Source: Pyrinomonadaceae bacterium MAG19_C2-C3 | Lineage (GTDB): Bacteria; Acidobacteriota; Blastocatellia; Pyrinomonadales; Pyrinomonadaceae | Length of the DNA stretch: 40,028 nt | Assembly: GCA_024330265.1 (NCBI GenBank) | Contig: JANDLT010000044.1 | Span: 1-40,028, forward strand | Direction of reading: 5' to 3' | In this document: positions 26,645 through 34,080 of the stretch, in pieces | How the letters are laid out: every line of letters starts with the position of its first letter | Position numbering within the stretch: the first letter of the stretch is position 1 | The notes under the pieces: model-generated | What the model saw: only the letters and a program-made list of their open reading frames with translations | What the model was told of the DNA's origin: nothing | Database searches by the model: none | Made by a program: the position numbers and the translations under genes

Positions 26645-27601
26645 ATGTCATTAACAGGAACAGTCCTTGTCACCGGCGGCGCGGGTTTCATCGGTTCGCA
26701 CATCGCCGCGCGCCTCGCCGCACAAGGCGCGCGTGTTCGCGTGATAGACGATTTATCAACCGGACACAGGCATAATCTGGACGCGATTAAAGGCGACGTG
26801 GAATTTGTCCATGCCAGCCTTAATGATGAAACTCAACTTAAACGCGCTCTTGATAAAGTGGAAATCGTGTTCCATCAAGCCGCGATTCCGAGCGTGCCGC
26901 GCTCGGTCGCAAATCCGCTTGAGACGCATCGCGCGTGTGTGGACGGAACATTTCAACTTCTGCTCGCGGCGCGCGATGCGGGAGTCAAACGCCTCGTCTA
27001 TGCCGCTTCGAGTTCGGCTTACGGTGATCAAGAAGCACCCGCCAAATCTGAAGATTTAACTCCGTCGCCGCTTTCGCCTTACGCGGTGGCGAAACTCGTC
27101 GGTGAGTATTATTGTCAGGTTTGGACGCGCGTTTATAACTTCGAGACGGTGGCGATACGTTACTTCAACGTCTTCGGTCCGCGCCAAGACCCCAGTTCGC
27201 AATACTCCGGTGTTATCTCGCAATTTATCGCGCGTCTATTGCGCGGCGAGACGCCCGTGATTTACGGCGACGGCGAACAGTCGCGCGATTTTACGTTTGT
27301 CTCGAACGTGGTTGACGCCAATCTTTTGGCGGCGGAAAGTTCGCGTGCCGTCGGGCAGGTGATTAACGTCGCGGTTGGGCAACAAACCTCACTCAATGTG
27401 TTGCTTGAGACGTTGAAAAAATTACTTGGACGCGAAGACATCAACGCCGAACACGTCGCGCCACGCATAGGGGATGTGCGCGACAGTCTCGCCGACATCA
27501 CACGCGCCCGCGAGTTGCTTGGCTATGAGCCGCAGGTTGATTTGGAAGAAGGCTTACGTCAAACTATCGAATGGTTCAAGCACAGCCAGTACGCGAAGTG
27601 A
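26645..27601 (+). CDS. NAD-dependent nucleotide-sugar epimerase/dehydratase
   Basis: An extended short-chain dehydrogenase of 318 residues. The Rossmann motif GGAGFIG is at 11-17, followed by DDLSTGHRHNL, which is typical of UDP-glucose 4-epimerase-like enzymes. The catalytic residues are Ser122-124 (AASSSAYG) and Tyr146-Lys150 (YAVAK). FNVFGPRQDP with SQYSGVI, and VIYGDGEQSRDFTFVSNVVDAN are the substrate-domain signatures. It most likely interconverts UDP-sugars for cell-surface polysaccharide. The exact substrate (glucose, N-acetylglucosamine or glucuronate) cannot be told, and no glycosyltransferase neighbours help. It is convergent with mtnA, 28 bases away. Confidence 0.9.
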   Translation: MSLTGTVLVTGGAGFIGSHIAARLAAQGARVRVIDDLSTGHRHNLDAIKGDVEFVHASLNDETQLKRALDKVEIVFHQAAIPSVPRSVANPLETHRACVDGTFQLLLAARDAGVKRLVYAASSSAYGDQEAPAKSEDLTPSPLSPYAVAKLVGEYYCQVWTRVYNFETVAIRYFNVFGPRQDPSSQYSGVISQFIARLLRGETPVIYGDGEQSRDFTFVSNVVDANLLAAESSRAVGQVINVAVGQQTSLNVLLETLKKLLGREDINAEHVAPRIGDVRDSLADITRARELLGYEPQVDLEEGLRQTIEWFKHSQYAK

Positions 27602-27629
27602 AGCGATTGAGAAGCCCGAATTACCGACA

Positions 27630-28676
27630 TCAACCCTTGACCATCTTCCGCAAGCTTTCCGTATAAGGCGCGCGGGCAATTCCCTTATCGGTGATAATCG
27701 CGGCGACGAGTTTATTGGGCGTGACATCGAACGCCGGATTTTGAACCGCGACGCCTTCGGGAGCAAAGCGTTGTTCGCGTATGTGTGTGACTTCCCGCGC
27801 GTTGCGTTCTTCAATCGGAATCTCGTCGCCGGAAGCAAGCGTTAAATCAATCGTCGAGATAGGCGCGGCGACGTAAAAAGGAATTCCGTGTTCGCGTGCG
27901 AGGACGGCGACCATGTACGTTCCGATTTTGTTCGCGGTGTCACCATTGGCGGCGATGCGGTCAGCCCCTACGACGACGGCATCAACCTTGCCCTGTTTCA
28001 TAACGTGTCCCGCCATGTTGTCCGTGATAATGGTCACAGGGATGTCGTCTTGCGCTAATTCCCAAGCCGTGAGCCGCGTGCCTTGCAAGAAAGGGCGCGT
28101 CTCGTCGGCAATGACGGCGATGCGCTTTCCGGCGTCACGCGCTCCGCGAATCACGCCGAGAGCCGTGCCGTAATCCCCGGCGGTGGCGAGTGCGCCCGCG
28201 TTGCAGTGAGTTAAAACGGTCGCGCCGTCATTAAGTAATTCACCGCCGAACTGACCGAGCGCGCGGTTTGCCTTGATGTCTTCGTCGTAGATTTTTTGAG
28301 CTTCTTCGACAAGTCTTTGTTTAATTGTTTCGACGCTCGAAGTCTCCGCACGCGCACGCCGGAACGCATCGCGCATACGCTCAATCGCCCAGAACAGATT
28401 AACCGCCGTCGGGCGCGTCTCGCTCATCACCTGACACATATAATCGAAGTCTTGTTCGAGGTCGGTCGCATCAGTCCCGACCGCCTGTTTCGCGCCGAGT
28501 GCCAAGCCGAACGCCGCCGAAACGCCGATGGCGGGCGCGCCGCGCACGACCATAGTTTTAATCGCATCCGCGACTTCTTCGTAAGAGCGCAGGGTAAGGT
28601 AAGTTACTTCGGTGGGCAGCACGCGCTGGTCAATCATGCGTACACCTTCGTTTGTCCATTCGACTGTTTTAATCAT
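27630..28676 (-). CDS. mtnA: Methylthioribose-1-phosphate isomerase
   Basis: Isomerises 5-methylthioribose 1-phosphate to the ribulose form in methionine salvage. The 348-residue protein has [16 protein letters not shown] (42-57), [13 protein letters not shown], the catalytic Cys158 in [47 protein letters not shown], and Asp239 in [19 protein letters not shown], all hallmarks of MtnA as opposed to eIF2B or ribose-1,5-bisphosphate isomerase. The length is normal. Other methionine-salvage genes are not in the window. It is divergent from gatB, with 223 bases between that must carry both promoters; TTATACT at 28844-28850 is a possible -10 box for gatB. Confidence 0.96.
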   Translation of the reverse strand: MIKTVEWTNEGVRMIDQRVLPTEVTYLTLRSYEEVADAIKTMVVRGAPAIGVSAAFGLALGAKQAVGTDATDLEQDFDYMCQVMSETRPTAVNLFWAIERMRDAFRRARAETSSVETIKQRLVEEAQKIYDEDIKANRALGQFGGELLNDGATVLTHCNAGALATAGDYGTALGVIRGARDAGKRIAVIADETRPFLQGTRLTAWELAQDDIPVTIITDNMAGHVMKQGKVDAVVVGADRIAANGDTANKIGTYMVAVLAREHGIPFYVAAPISTIDLTLASGDEIPIEERNAREVTHIREQRFAPEGVAVQNPAFDVTPNKLVAAIITDKGIARAPYTESLRKMVKG

Positions 28677-28899
28677 TCGTGTGCTTTGTATCCTAAGTCT
28701 TGCGCGCTTTTAATCGCGTTCGTTGAGATTGAAATTGAGCGGGCATATTAAGCAAACGAACGGGTGCGAGGCAAACATGGAAGCCGGAACGATGTGACTT
28801 TTCGCCGCCAAACGTCGCGTTACGCAAGCCTTAAACACGGATGTTATACTTTGCCGAATCTCAAGCAATTCAAGTCCACACTCATCCGATTTTACAAAC

Positions 28900-30399
28900 A
28901 TGGTCACTTCAAATTCTGCGTGGGAAACAATCATCGGCTTGGAAATCCACGCCCAACTAAGCACCGACACGAAAATCTTTTGCGCCTGTTCGACACAGAC
29001 GGGCTGTGAGCCGAACGCGAATACTTGCCCCGTGTGTCTGGGTTTGCCCGGTGCATTGCCGGTGTTAAATACGCGCGCCGTCGAACTCGCCGCCCGCGCC
29101 GCTCTCGCTTTGGGACTGAAAATCAATGAGCGTTCCGTATTCGCGCGCAAAAACTATTTCTATCCCGACTTGCCGAAAGGCTACCAAATCTCGCAATACG
29201 ACGAGCCATTTTCCGAACACGGCGAATTGACGATTATGACCGCGACGCGCGACGAAGCGGGACACGCCCGCGATTGGCAACCCAAGCGCATCGGCATCAC
29301 GCGCCTTCACCTTGAAGAAGATGCAGGCAAGAACATGCACGAACCGCAGGGCAGCGCGGCAACGGGTGATGACAACAATTATTCGTATGTTGATTTGAAT
29401 CGCGCCGGAACACCGCTTGCCGAAATCGTGACCGAGCCGGATTTCCGTTCGTCGTGGGAAGCATACGATTACGTCAACCACGTTCGCCGCGCGTTGCAGT
29501 GGGTTGATGCATCGGATGCCGATATGGAAAAAGGCAACTTGCGATGCGAAGCGAATGTTTCCGTGCGTCGCAAAGGCGCGACGGAGTTCGGCACGAAAGT
29601 CGAACTTAAAAACTTAAACTCGGTGCGCTTTATGCAGCGCGCGATTGATTACGAAGTCGAGCGTCACATCAAACTCATCGAAGCGGGCGGGCGAATTGTG
29701 CAGCAAACTCTGTTATGGGATGAGCGCACAAACACGACACGCCCGATGCGCTCGAAAGAGGAAGCCCACGATTATCGTTACTTTCCCGAACCCGATTTAC
29801 AACCCCTCATCGTCTCACCTGAGTTTATCGAAGCGACGCGCCACGCGATGCCCGAACTGCCCGACGCGCGACGCGACCGTTTCATGCGCGACTATGAACT
29901 ATCGTTCAACGACGCTTCACAACTGACCGCCGAACTCGCCCTCGCGGATTACTACGAACGGGCGGCGCGCTCTTCAAACAATCCACGCGCGGCGGCGAAC
30001 TGGGTGCGCGGCGACCTCGCGCGCGAACTCGAAACGCGAAACTTAAACATCGCTCAATCTCCCGTGTCCGCCGAACATCTCGCTGCCCTCATCACCGCGA
30101 TTGATACGAATCGCATCAACGGCAAACAGGCGAAAGACGTGTTGCCGTTGATGATGACGGGCGGTGTCACGGTTGATGAAATTATAAAGTCGCGCGGTCT
30201 TGAACAGGTCAGCGATACGGGTGAAATCGAACGCATCATCATCGAAACCATCGCCGCCAACCCGAAACAATTTGAGCAATACAAAGCCGGAAAAGAAGCA
30301 CTGTTCGGCTTCTTCGTCGGAGCGGTGATAAAACAATCACAAGGCAAGGCGAATCCGAAACTGGTCAATGAAATGCTGCGCGCCAAACTCGCAGAATGA
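28900..30399 (+). CDS. gatB: Aspartyl/glutamyl-tRNA amidotransferase subunit B
   Basis: GatB is the kinase/transamidation subunit of GatCAB, which turns Glu-tRNA(Gln) and Asp-tRNA(Asn) into the amide forms. The 499-residue protein has the opening IIGLEIHAQLSTDTKIFC, zinc cysteines 28, 30, 43 and 46 (FCACS, TCPVCLGLPG), YFYPDLPKGYQISQYDEP, RLHLEEDAGK, SYVDLNRAGTPLAEIV and KVELKNLNSVRFMQRAI. The C-terminal YqeY-like tRNA-binding domain (about 400-499) is complete, ending KLVNEMLRAKL. gatA and gatC are elsewhere. The Uma2-like gene follows 15 bases later. Confidence 0.97.
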   Translation: MVTSNSAWETIIGLEIHAQLSTDTKIFCACSTQTGCEPNANTCPVCLGLPGALPVLNTRAVELAARAALALGLKINERSVFARKNYFYPDLPKGYQISQYDEPFSEHGELTIMTATRDEAGHARDWQPKRIGITRLHLEEDAGKNMHEPQGSAATGDDNNYSYVDLNRAGTPLAEIVTEPDFRSSWEAYDYVNHVRRALQWVDASDADMEKGNLRCEANVSVRRKGATEFGTKVELKNLNSVRFMQRAIDYEVERHIKLIEAGGRIVQQTLLWDERTNTTRPMRSKEEAHDYRYFPEPDLQPLIVSPEFIEATRHAMPELPDARRDRFMRDYELSFNDASQLTAELALADYYERAARSSNNPRAAANWVRGDLARELETRNLNIAQSPVSAEHLAALITAIDTNRINGKQAKDVLPLMMTGGVTVDEIIKSRGLEQVSDTGEIERIIIETIAANPKQFEQYKAGKEALFGFFVGAVIKQSQGKANPKLVNEMLRAKLAE

Positions 30400-30414
30400 T
30401 GAAAGGAAACAATT

Positions 30415-30891
30415 ATGGAATGGAGTGAAGTCGTCGCGCATCCGAGCTTGCGCGATCTGCCGTTCAAGATTGAACTTAATGAATACGGATCGGTTGTCAT
30501 GACACCAGTTAAAATTAAGCACTCGGTTCACACAGGCAGAATCAGTCGCCTGATGGGACAAATGCGGGCGGAGGGAGAAGTTCTGGTTGAATGTGCGATT
30601 AAGACGGGCAAAGGAACAAAGGTCGCGGATGTGGCTTGGTCTTCGCCGGAGCGATTCGGCGTGATTGAGAACGATACGGATGCCTCAATCGCGCCCGAAG
30701 TCTGCGTCGAGGTTGTTTCGGCGAGCAACACCGACAAGGAGATGAAGGGCAAGCGCGAACTCTATTTCGAGAGTGGCGCGCAAGAGGTTTGGACGTGCGA
30801 CGAAAGCGGTGGAATGCGGTTCTTTAATGCGAAGCGGGAACTCAAACGGTCACGACTGTTCCCTGATTTCCCCGAAAGGATTGAGGTCTAA
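30415..30891 (+). CDS. Uma2-family restriction-endonuclease-fold protein
   Basis: A 158-residue Uma2 (DUF820) protein with the PD-(D/E)xK nuclease fold. The catalytic residues are probably Asp in KVADVAW and Glu in PEVCVEVVSASNTDKEMKGK, followed by KRELYFESGAQEVWTCD, the normal family ending. Uma2 proteins are abundant in cyanobacteria and other environmental bacteria; their biological role is unclear. The ribosome site AAGGAAAC precedes the ATG and the gene lies 15 bases after gatB, so it is probably expressed from the gatB transcript. Confidence 0.88.
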   Translation: MEWSEVVAHPSLRDLPFKIELNEYGSVVMTPVKIKHSVHTGRISRLMGQMRAEGEVLVECAIKTGKGTKVADVAWSSPERFGVIENDTDASIAPEVCVEVVSASNTDKEMKGKRELYFESGAQEVWTCDESGGMRFFNAKRELKRSRLFPDFPERIEV

Positions 30892-30945
30892 AGATGAAGA
30901 CGGCACAAGCAGTCACTTTGAAAAGAAAGTTGAGCGATTAAATTC

Positions 30946-31197
30946 ATGACGAATGAAGAAATGGAACGAATAATGAACTTCATCATCGAGCGGCAAGAAG
31001 TTTTTGCCGAGCGCATGGTGCAATCGGATGAGCGACTAACGCGAGTAGAGCAGATAACAGCCGGGCTTGCCGTTTCCAACGACCAGAACAATCAGCAAAT
31101 AAAACTTCTGATAACACAAGTTGACCGCATCGCGGAAACACTCACGTTTCTTTTGGACGAACGCAAAAACAATAAAAACGGCAACGGAAACATTTAG
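30946..31197 (+). CDS. Small coiled-coil hypothetical protein
   Basis: An 83-residue protein, nearly all helix, with no cysteine, signal peptide or membrane segment. It reads as a heptad-patterned coiled coil (ERMVQSDERLTRVEQITAG, then NQQIKLLITQVDRIAETL) and ends in an Asn/Lys/Gly-rich tail. Similar small coiled-coil proteins often sit next to Uma2 genes in environmental bacteria, as here (54 bases downstream); whether they interact is not known to me. Confidence 0.65.
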   Translation: MTNEEMERIMNFIIERQEVFAERMVQSDERLTRVEQITAGLAVSNDQNNQQIKLLITQVDRIAETLTFLLDERKNNKNGNGNI

Positions 31198-31236
31198 AAA
31201 ATCGAAAGACTTTGAACACTTGAGGGGAAGCATCGG

Positions 31237-31953
31237 ATGAACTTACAAAATAAAACGGCAATCATCACCGGCGGTTCAAAAGGCATCGGGCGCGGCATCG
31301 CGGAAGCGTTCGCATCGGAAGGTATGAACGTCGTCATCAGTGCGCGCAACGAGAACGAAGTAACCAAAGCGGCGCGTGAAATCAGCGAACGCGGTAAAGG
31401 GAAATGCGTCGGCGTGGTGTGCGATGTGCGCGAACACGAACAGGTGAAACAAATGGTGGCGAGCGCGATTGAAAATTTCAAAACGCTCGATGTCGTCATC
31501 AACAATGCCGGGGTCGGCAAGTTCGCCAAAGTCGAAGACATGTCGCCCGGTGATTTCCGCCTCATCATCGAAACCAACGTCATCGGCGTGTATCACGTTT
31601 GCCATGAAAGCATTCCGCACTTGAAGAAACAGGGCGGCTACATCATCAATATCTCATCGCTTGCCGGAACGAACGCGCACCCGAAAATGGCGGCATATAA
31701 CGCTTCAAAGTTCGGCTTAAACGGATTCAGCGAAGCCCTGATGCAAGAGCTACGAGATGACAATATCAAGGTCAGTTACATCATGCCGGGTTCGGTCAAT
31801 ACCTATTTCAACGACGACGAACCGTCGGATGATAACGCATGGCAGCTGCAACCCGAAGACATCGCGCGCGTCTGCGTTGACCTGCTTCACCACGACGAAC
31901 GCTCTTTGCCAAGCCGCGTCGAGATTCGCCCAAGCAAACCGCAGAAGAAGTAA
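31237..31953 (+). CDS. Short-chain dehydrogenase/reductase
   Basis: A classical SDR of 238 residues that reduces a keto group or oxidises an alcohol with NAD(P). Cofactor motif TGGSKGIGRGIA at 11-22 (the Arg pattern suggests NADP), NNAG at 89-92, and the active site Ser140/141, Tyr154 and Lys158 (YNASK). It resembles 3-oxoacyl-ACP reductase FabG and related sepiapterin-reductase-like enzymes; the substrate cannot be told. A good ribosome site (GAGGGGAAG) precedes the ATG. dtd follows 12 bases later, so these probably share a transcript. Confidence 0.92.
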   Translation: MNLQNKTAIITGGSKGIGRGIAEAFASEGMNVVISARNENEVTKAAREISERGKGKCVGVVCDVREHEQVKQMVASAIENFKTLDVVINNAGVGKFAKVEDMSPGDFRLIIETNVIGVYHVCHESIPHLKKQGGYIINISSLAGTNAHPKMAAYNASKFGLNGFSEALMQELRDDNIKVSYIMPGSVNTYFNDDEPSDDNAWQLQPEDIARVCVDLLHHDERSLPSRVEIRPSKPQKK

Positions 31954-31965
31954 TAGTGATTGAAA

Positions 31966-32427
31966 ATGCGTGTTGTCTTGCAACGTGTGACACGCGCGTC
32001 GGTGCGTGTAAATGAACAACTTTCCGGTGAAATCAGAAATGGCATCGTCGCTCTCGTCGGAGTGAGACATGACGACGCGCCGAATGATGTCGCGTATCTC
32101 ATCGAAAAGGTTACGAACCTTCGCACTTTCAATGATGATGAAGGGCGCATGAATAAATCTATTTTGGATGTGGGTGGGGATTTGCTCATCGTGTCGCAGT
32201 TCACTTTGTACGGCGACGTAAGGCGCGGGCGCAGACCATCGTGGAGCGAAGCCGCCGCGCCGGAAGTCGCCAAAGCGTTATATGAATTGTTTGTGAATGA
32301 AGCGCGCGGCATAATCGAAAGTTATGGTGGGCGTGTGGCAACGGGAAAGTTTGGGGCGAAGATGGCAGTGGAACTTGTGAACGATGGTCCGGTGACGTTG
32401 TTGGTTGATAGTCGAAAGCTGTTTTAA
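31966..32427 (+). CDS. dtd: D-aminoacyl-tRNA deacylase
   Basis: Removes D-amino acids (and glycine from tRNA(Ala)) that were wrongly attached to tRNA. The 153-residue protein starts MRVVLQRVTRASVRV and carries both signature loops: SQFTLYGDVRRGRRPSW (catalytic Ser-Gln-x-Thr) and NDGPVTLLVDS, the Gly-cisPro motif that excludes L-aminoacyl substrates. Length is normal for DTD1. I start at the ATG at 31966 rather than a TTG two codons before. It lies 12 bases after the SDR gene. Confidence 0.96.
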   Translation: MRVVLQRVTRASVRVNEQLSGEIRNGIVALVGVRHDDAPNDVAYLIEKVTNLRTFNDDEGRMNKSILDVGGDLLIVSQFTLYGDVRRGRRPSWSEAAAPEVAKALYELFVNEARGIIESYGGRVATGKFGAKMAVELVNDGPVTLLVDSRKLF

Positions 32428-32511
32428 TCGTTTGGGATGAGGAAGAAAATTATTGTGGAAAGTATGAATGTGGATAGCGTGAGGGTTAAGAAAGAGGCGT
32501 GCCGGAAGACG

Positions 32512-33207
32512 ATGCGAAAGTTTCGCGGCGCGCTCTGGTTGACGGCGTTGTGTTTGGCGGTGAGTGTGTGCGCGGCATGCGGCGGGGATGCGGCGAACAA
32601 TACGGCGAATAATGCGAATACAGGTCAAACGGCGGATATTAAAACGAACGTCAAGCCCGAACCGGATGCGGAAGTCGCGGTTATCGAGATGGAAGACGCG
32701 GCGGCTTACGGGCGCATTGTCGTCGAGCTTTATCCGAACATCGCGCCGAAGATGGTCGAGCAGTTCAAGACTTTGATACGTCAGGGTGCTTATGACGGGA
32801 CGGCGTTTCACCGTACCAGTAAAGCATTAAGTATCATTCAGGGTGGCGACCCGAATTCAAAAGACAATGACCCGGCGAACGACGGCGCGGGTAATTCATC
32901 CTTGCCGAACGTGCCGGATGAATTTAGCGATTTGCCTTTCAAGCGCGGCACACTTGGGGCAGCGAACACAGGTGCGCCAAGTTCGCAAAACAGTCAATTC
33001 TTCATCACGCTTGATGAAGTACCCGGATTTGATGAACGCTATACCGTGTTCGGGCAGGTCATCGAAGGCATCGGCAATGCGGAAATTATTATGAACGCTC
33101 CGACCGACCCGGACGCTTCGCCCGAACGCGACGGCTCAACCAGTCGCCCGCTCGAACCCGTAAGAGTTAAGCGCATCACGCTTCAACCACGCGCAATAAA
33201 GAATTGA
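32512..33207 (+). CDS. Exported cyclophilin-type peptidyl-prolyl isomerase
   Basis: Catalyses cis-trans isomerisation of prolyl bonds. The N-terminus FRGALWLTALCLAVSVCAACGG is a signal peptide, probably of a lipoprotein with the cysteine of CAAC as anchor, followed by an Asn/Ala/Thr-rich spacer. The cyclophilin domain runs from YGRIVVELYPNIAPKMVEQF through YDGTAFHRTSKALSIIQGGDP, KRGTLGAANTGAPSSQNSQF to YTVFGQVIEGI. The active-site Arg of FHR and the QFFI strand are kept. The start is uncertain: the reading frame stays open back to 32437, but the ATG at 32512 puts a basic n-region directly before the hydrophobic core. It lies downstream of dtd in the same direction. Confidence 0.88.
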   Translation: MRKFRGALWLTALCLAVSVCAACGGDAANNTANNANTGQTADIKTNVKPEPDAEVAVIEMEDAAAYGRIVVELYPNIAPKMVEQFKTLIRQGAYDGTAFHRTSKALSIIQGGDPNSKDNDPANDGAGNSSLPNVPDEFSDLPFKRGTLGAANTGAPSSQNSQFFITLDEVPGFDERYTVFGQVIEGIGNAEIIMNAPTDPDASPERDGSTSRPLEPVRVKRITLQPRAIKN

Positions 33208-33270
33208 CTCATCGGTTCATCGGCTTATTGATTCAATTTTCAGCAATGAATCAATGAACCGATGAGTCAA
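33204..33270. terminator. Bidirectional terminator hairpin between convergent genes
   Basis: TTGACTCATCGGTTCAT (33204-33220) pairs exactly with the reverse complement at 33254-33270, and TGATTCA pairs with TGAATCA further in, with a bulge of eight bases in the left arm. It overlaps the last codon of the cyclophilin gene and lies just before the stop of the opposing gene, which fits a shared terminator although the T-tracts are weak. Confidence 0.6.
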
Positions 33271-33281
33271 TAAATCAATTC

Positions 33282-33680
33282 TCAAATCGAGTTGTCTTCC
33301 GTCTTCGATGCCGGGTCGAATTCAAAACGGTCACGGTCGCGGCGTTCGATTTTATCTATAAATTCGAGTTCTTCGTTGTCTTGAAAATTGACGCCCGCCG
33401 CGCGTGCGTTCTCGTCGGTATCGTTGGCGTCGGGCGAAGGATTGTCGCCCATGAAGCTATCCGTGCCGGTTGAAGCAAGGTCAGCCATGTCGGCGTCGGG
33501 GTCGCCGCCCGCGTCGTTAAGCGAGACGTGCGTGTTCTCGCTTAAACGGTCGGCGAGATTGTCGGGGTCTTTCGGGGCGCGTGAGATTTCTTCTTCCATG
33601 AATGATTCGATTTCCGGGTCGGGTGCGTAATCGGGGTTGTTGCTCAGGTACTGAAAGTCTTCGGGTTGTTTGCTCGGCAT
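33282..33680 (-). CDS. Acidic DUF6335-like protein
   Basis: A 132-residue, strongly acidic, probably flexible protein with no cysteine or membrane segment. The second half reads AGGDPDADMADLASTGTDSF, then GDNPSPDANDTDENARAAGV, and RRDRDRFEFDPASKTED. This matches the GGDvDADW / TPDQ-VDELG-AVG / RD-RWELDP-S-ED layout I recall for DUF6335 proteins of cyanobacteria and other environmental bacteria; the function is unknown. It is transcribed towards the cyclophilin gene. The match is from memory of the pattern, so the family name is moderately sure. Confidence 0.7.
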   Translation of the reverse strand: MPSKQPEDFQYLSNNPDYAPDPEIESFMEEEISRAPKDPDNLADRLSENTHVSLNDAGGDPDADMADLASTGTDSFMGDNPSPDANDTDENARAAGVNFQDNEELEFIDKIERRDRDRFEFDPASKTEDNSI

Positions 33681-33822
33681 CGGTGTCGCTCCTGTGGTGA
33701 AAAGAATTGTTCAAGATTCAAGGTTTCATGTTCAAAGTTATGACGACGGCATACTTTCTTAGCATTGAGCCTTAAACAGTTCACTGTCTTGTCGTGTGTT
33801 TTCGGATGAACGCGAATATAAC

Positions 33823-33916
33823 AATGAATAGTGGATAGTGGATAGTGGATAACGGATAGTGAAAGGCAAAGAACAGTTTTTAACTATCCACTATCCACCA
33901 TTCATTATCCACTATG
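33823..33916. repeat. Tandem heptamers forming a long inverted repeat
   Basis: The left arm contains three copies of TAGTGGA in tandem (from 33829) plus a diverged one (CGGATAGTG). The right arm (33883-33916) is the approximate reverse complement, with ACTATCCACTATCC and CATTCATTATCCACTAT. The two arms can fold into a hairpin with a loop around GGCAAAGAACAG. It lies in the 400-bp non-coding gap before aconitase, which otherwise shows nothing clear. Confidence 0.8.
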
Positions 33917-34080
33917 TTGACCAACCTGTGAGGCGAAACTAAAATCGCCGTATTGCATCCAAATCAGTACCCGACCCTTTCGATTGCGGCGACGGCGCGT
34001 TTCACCTTATCGCCTCGCCACAATCAACCAGCCGACAATCGCCATCTTGTCGTTACGGTGTGATGAGCATAATAAAAATC

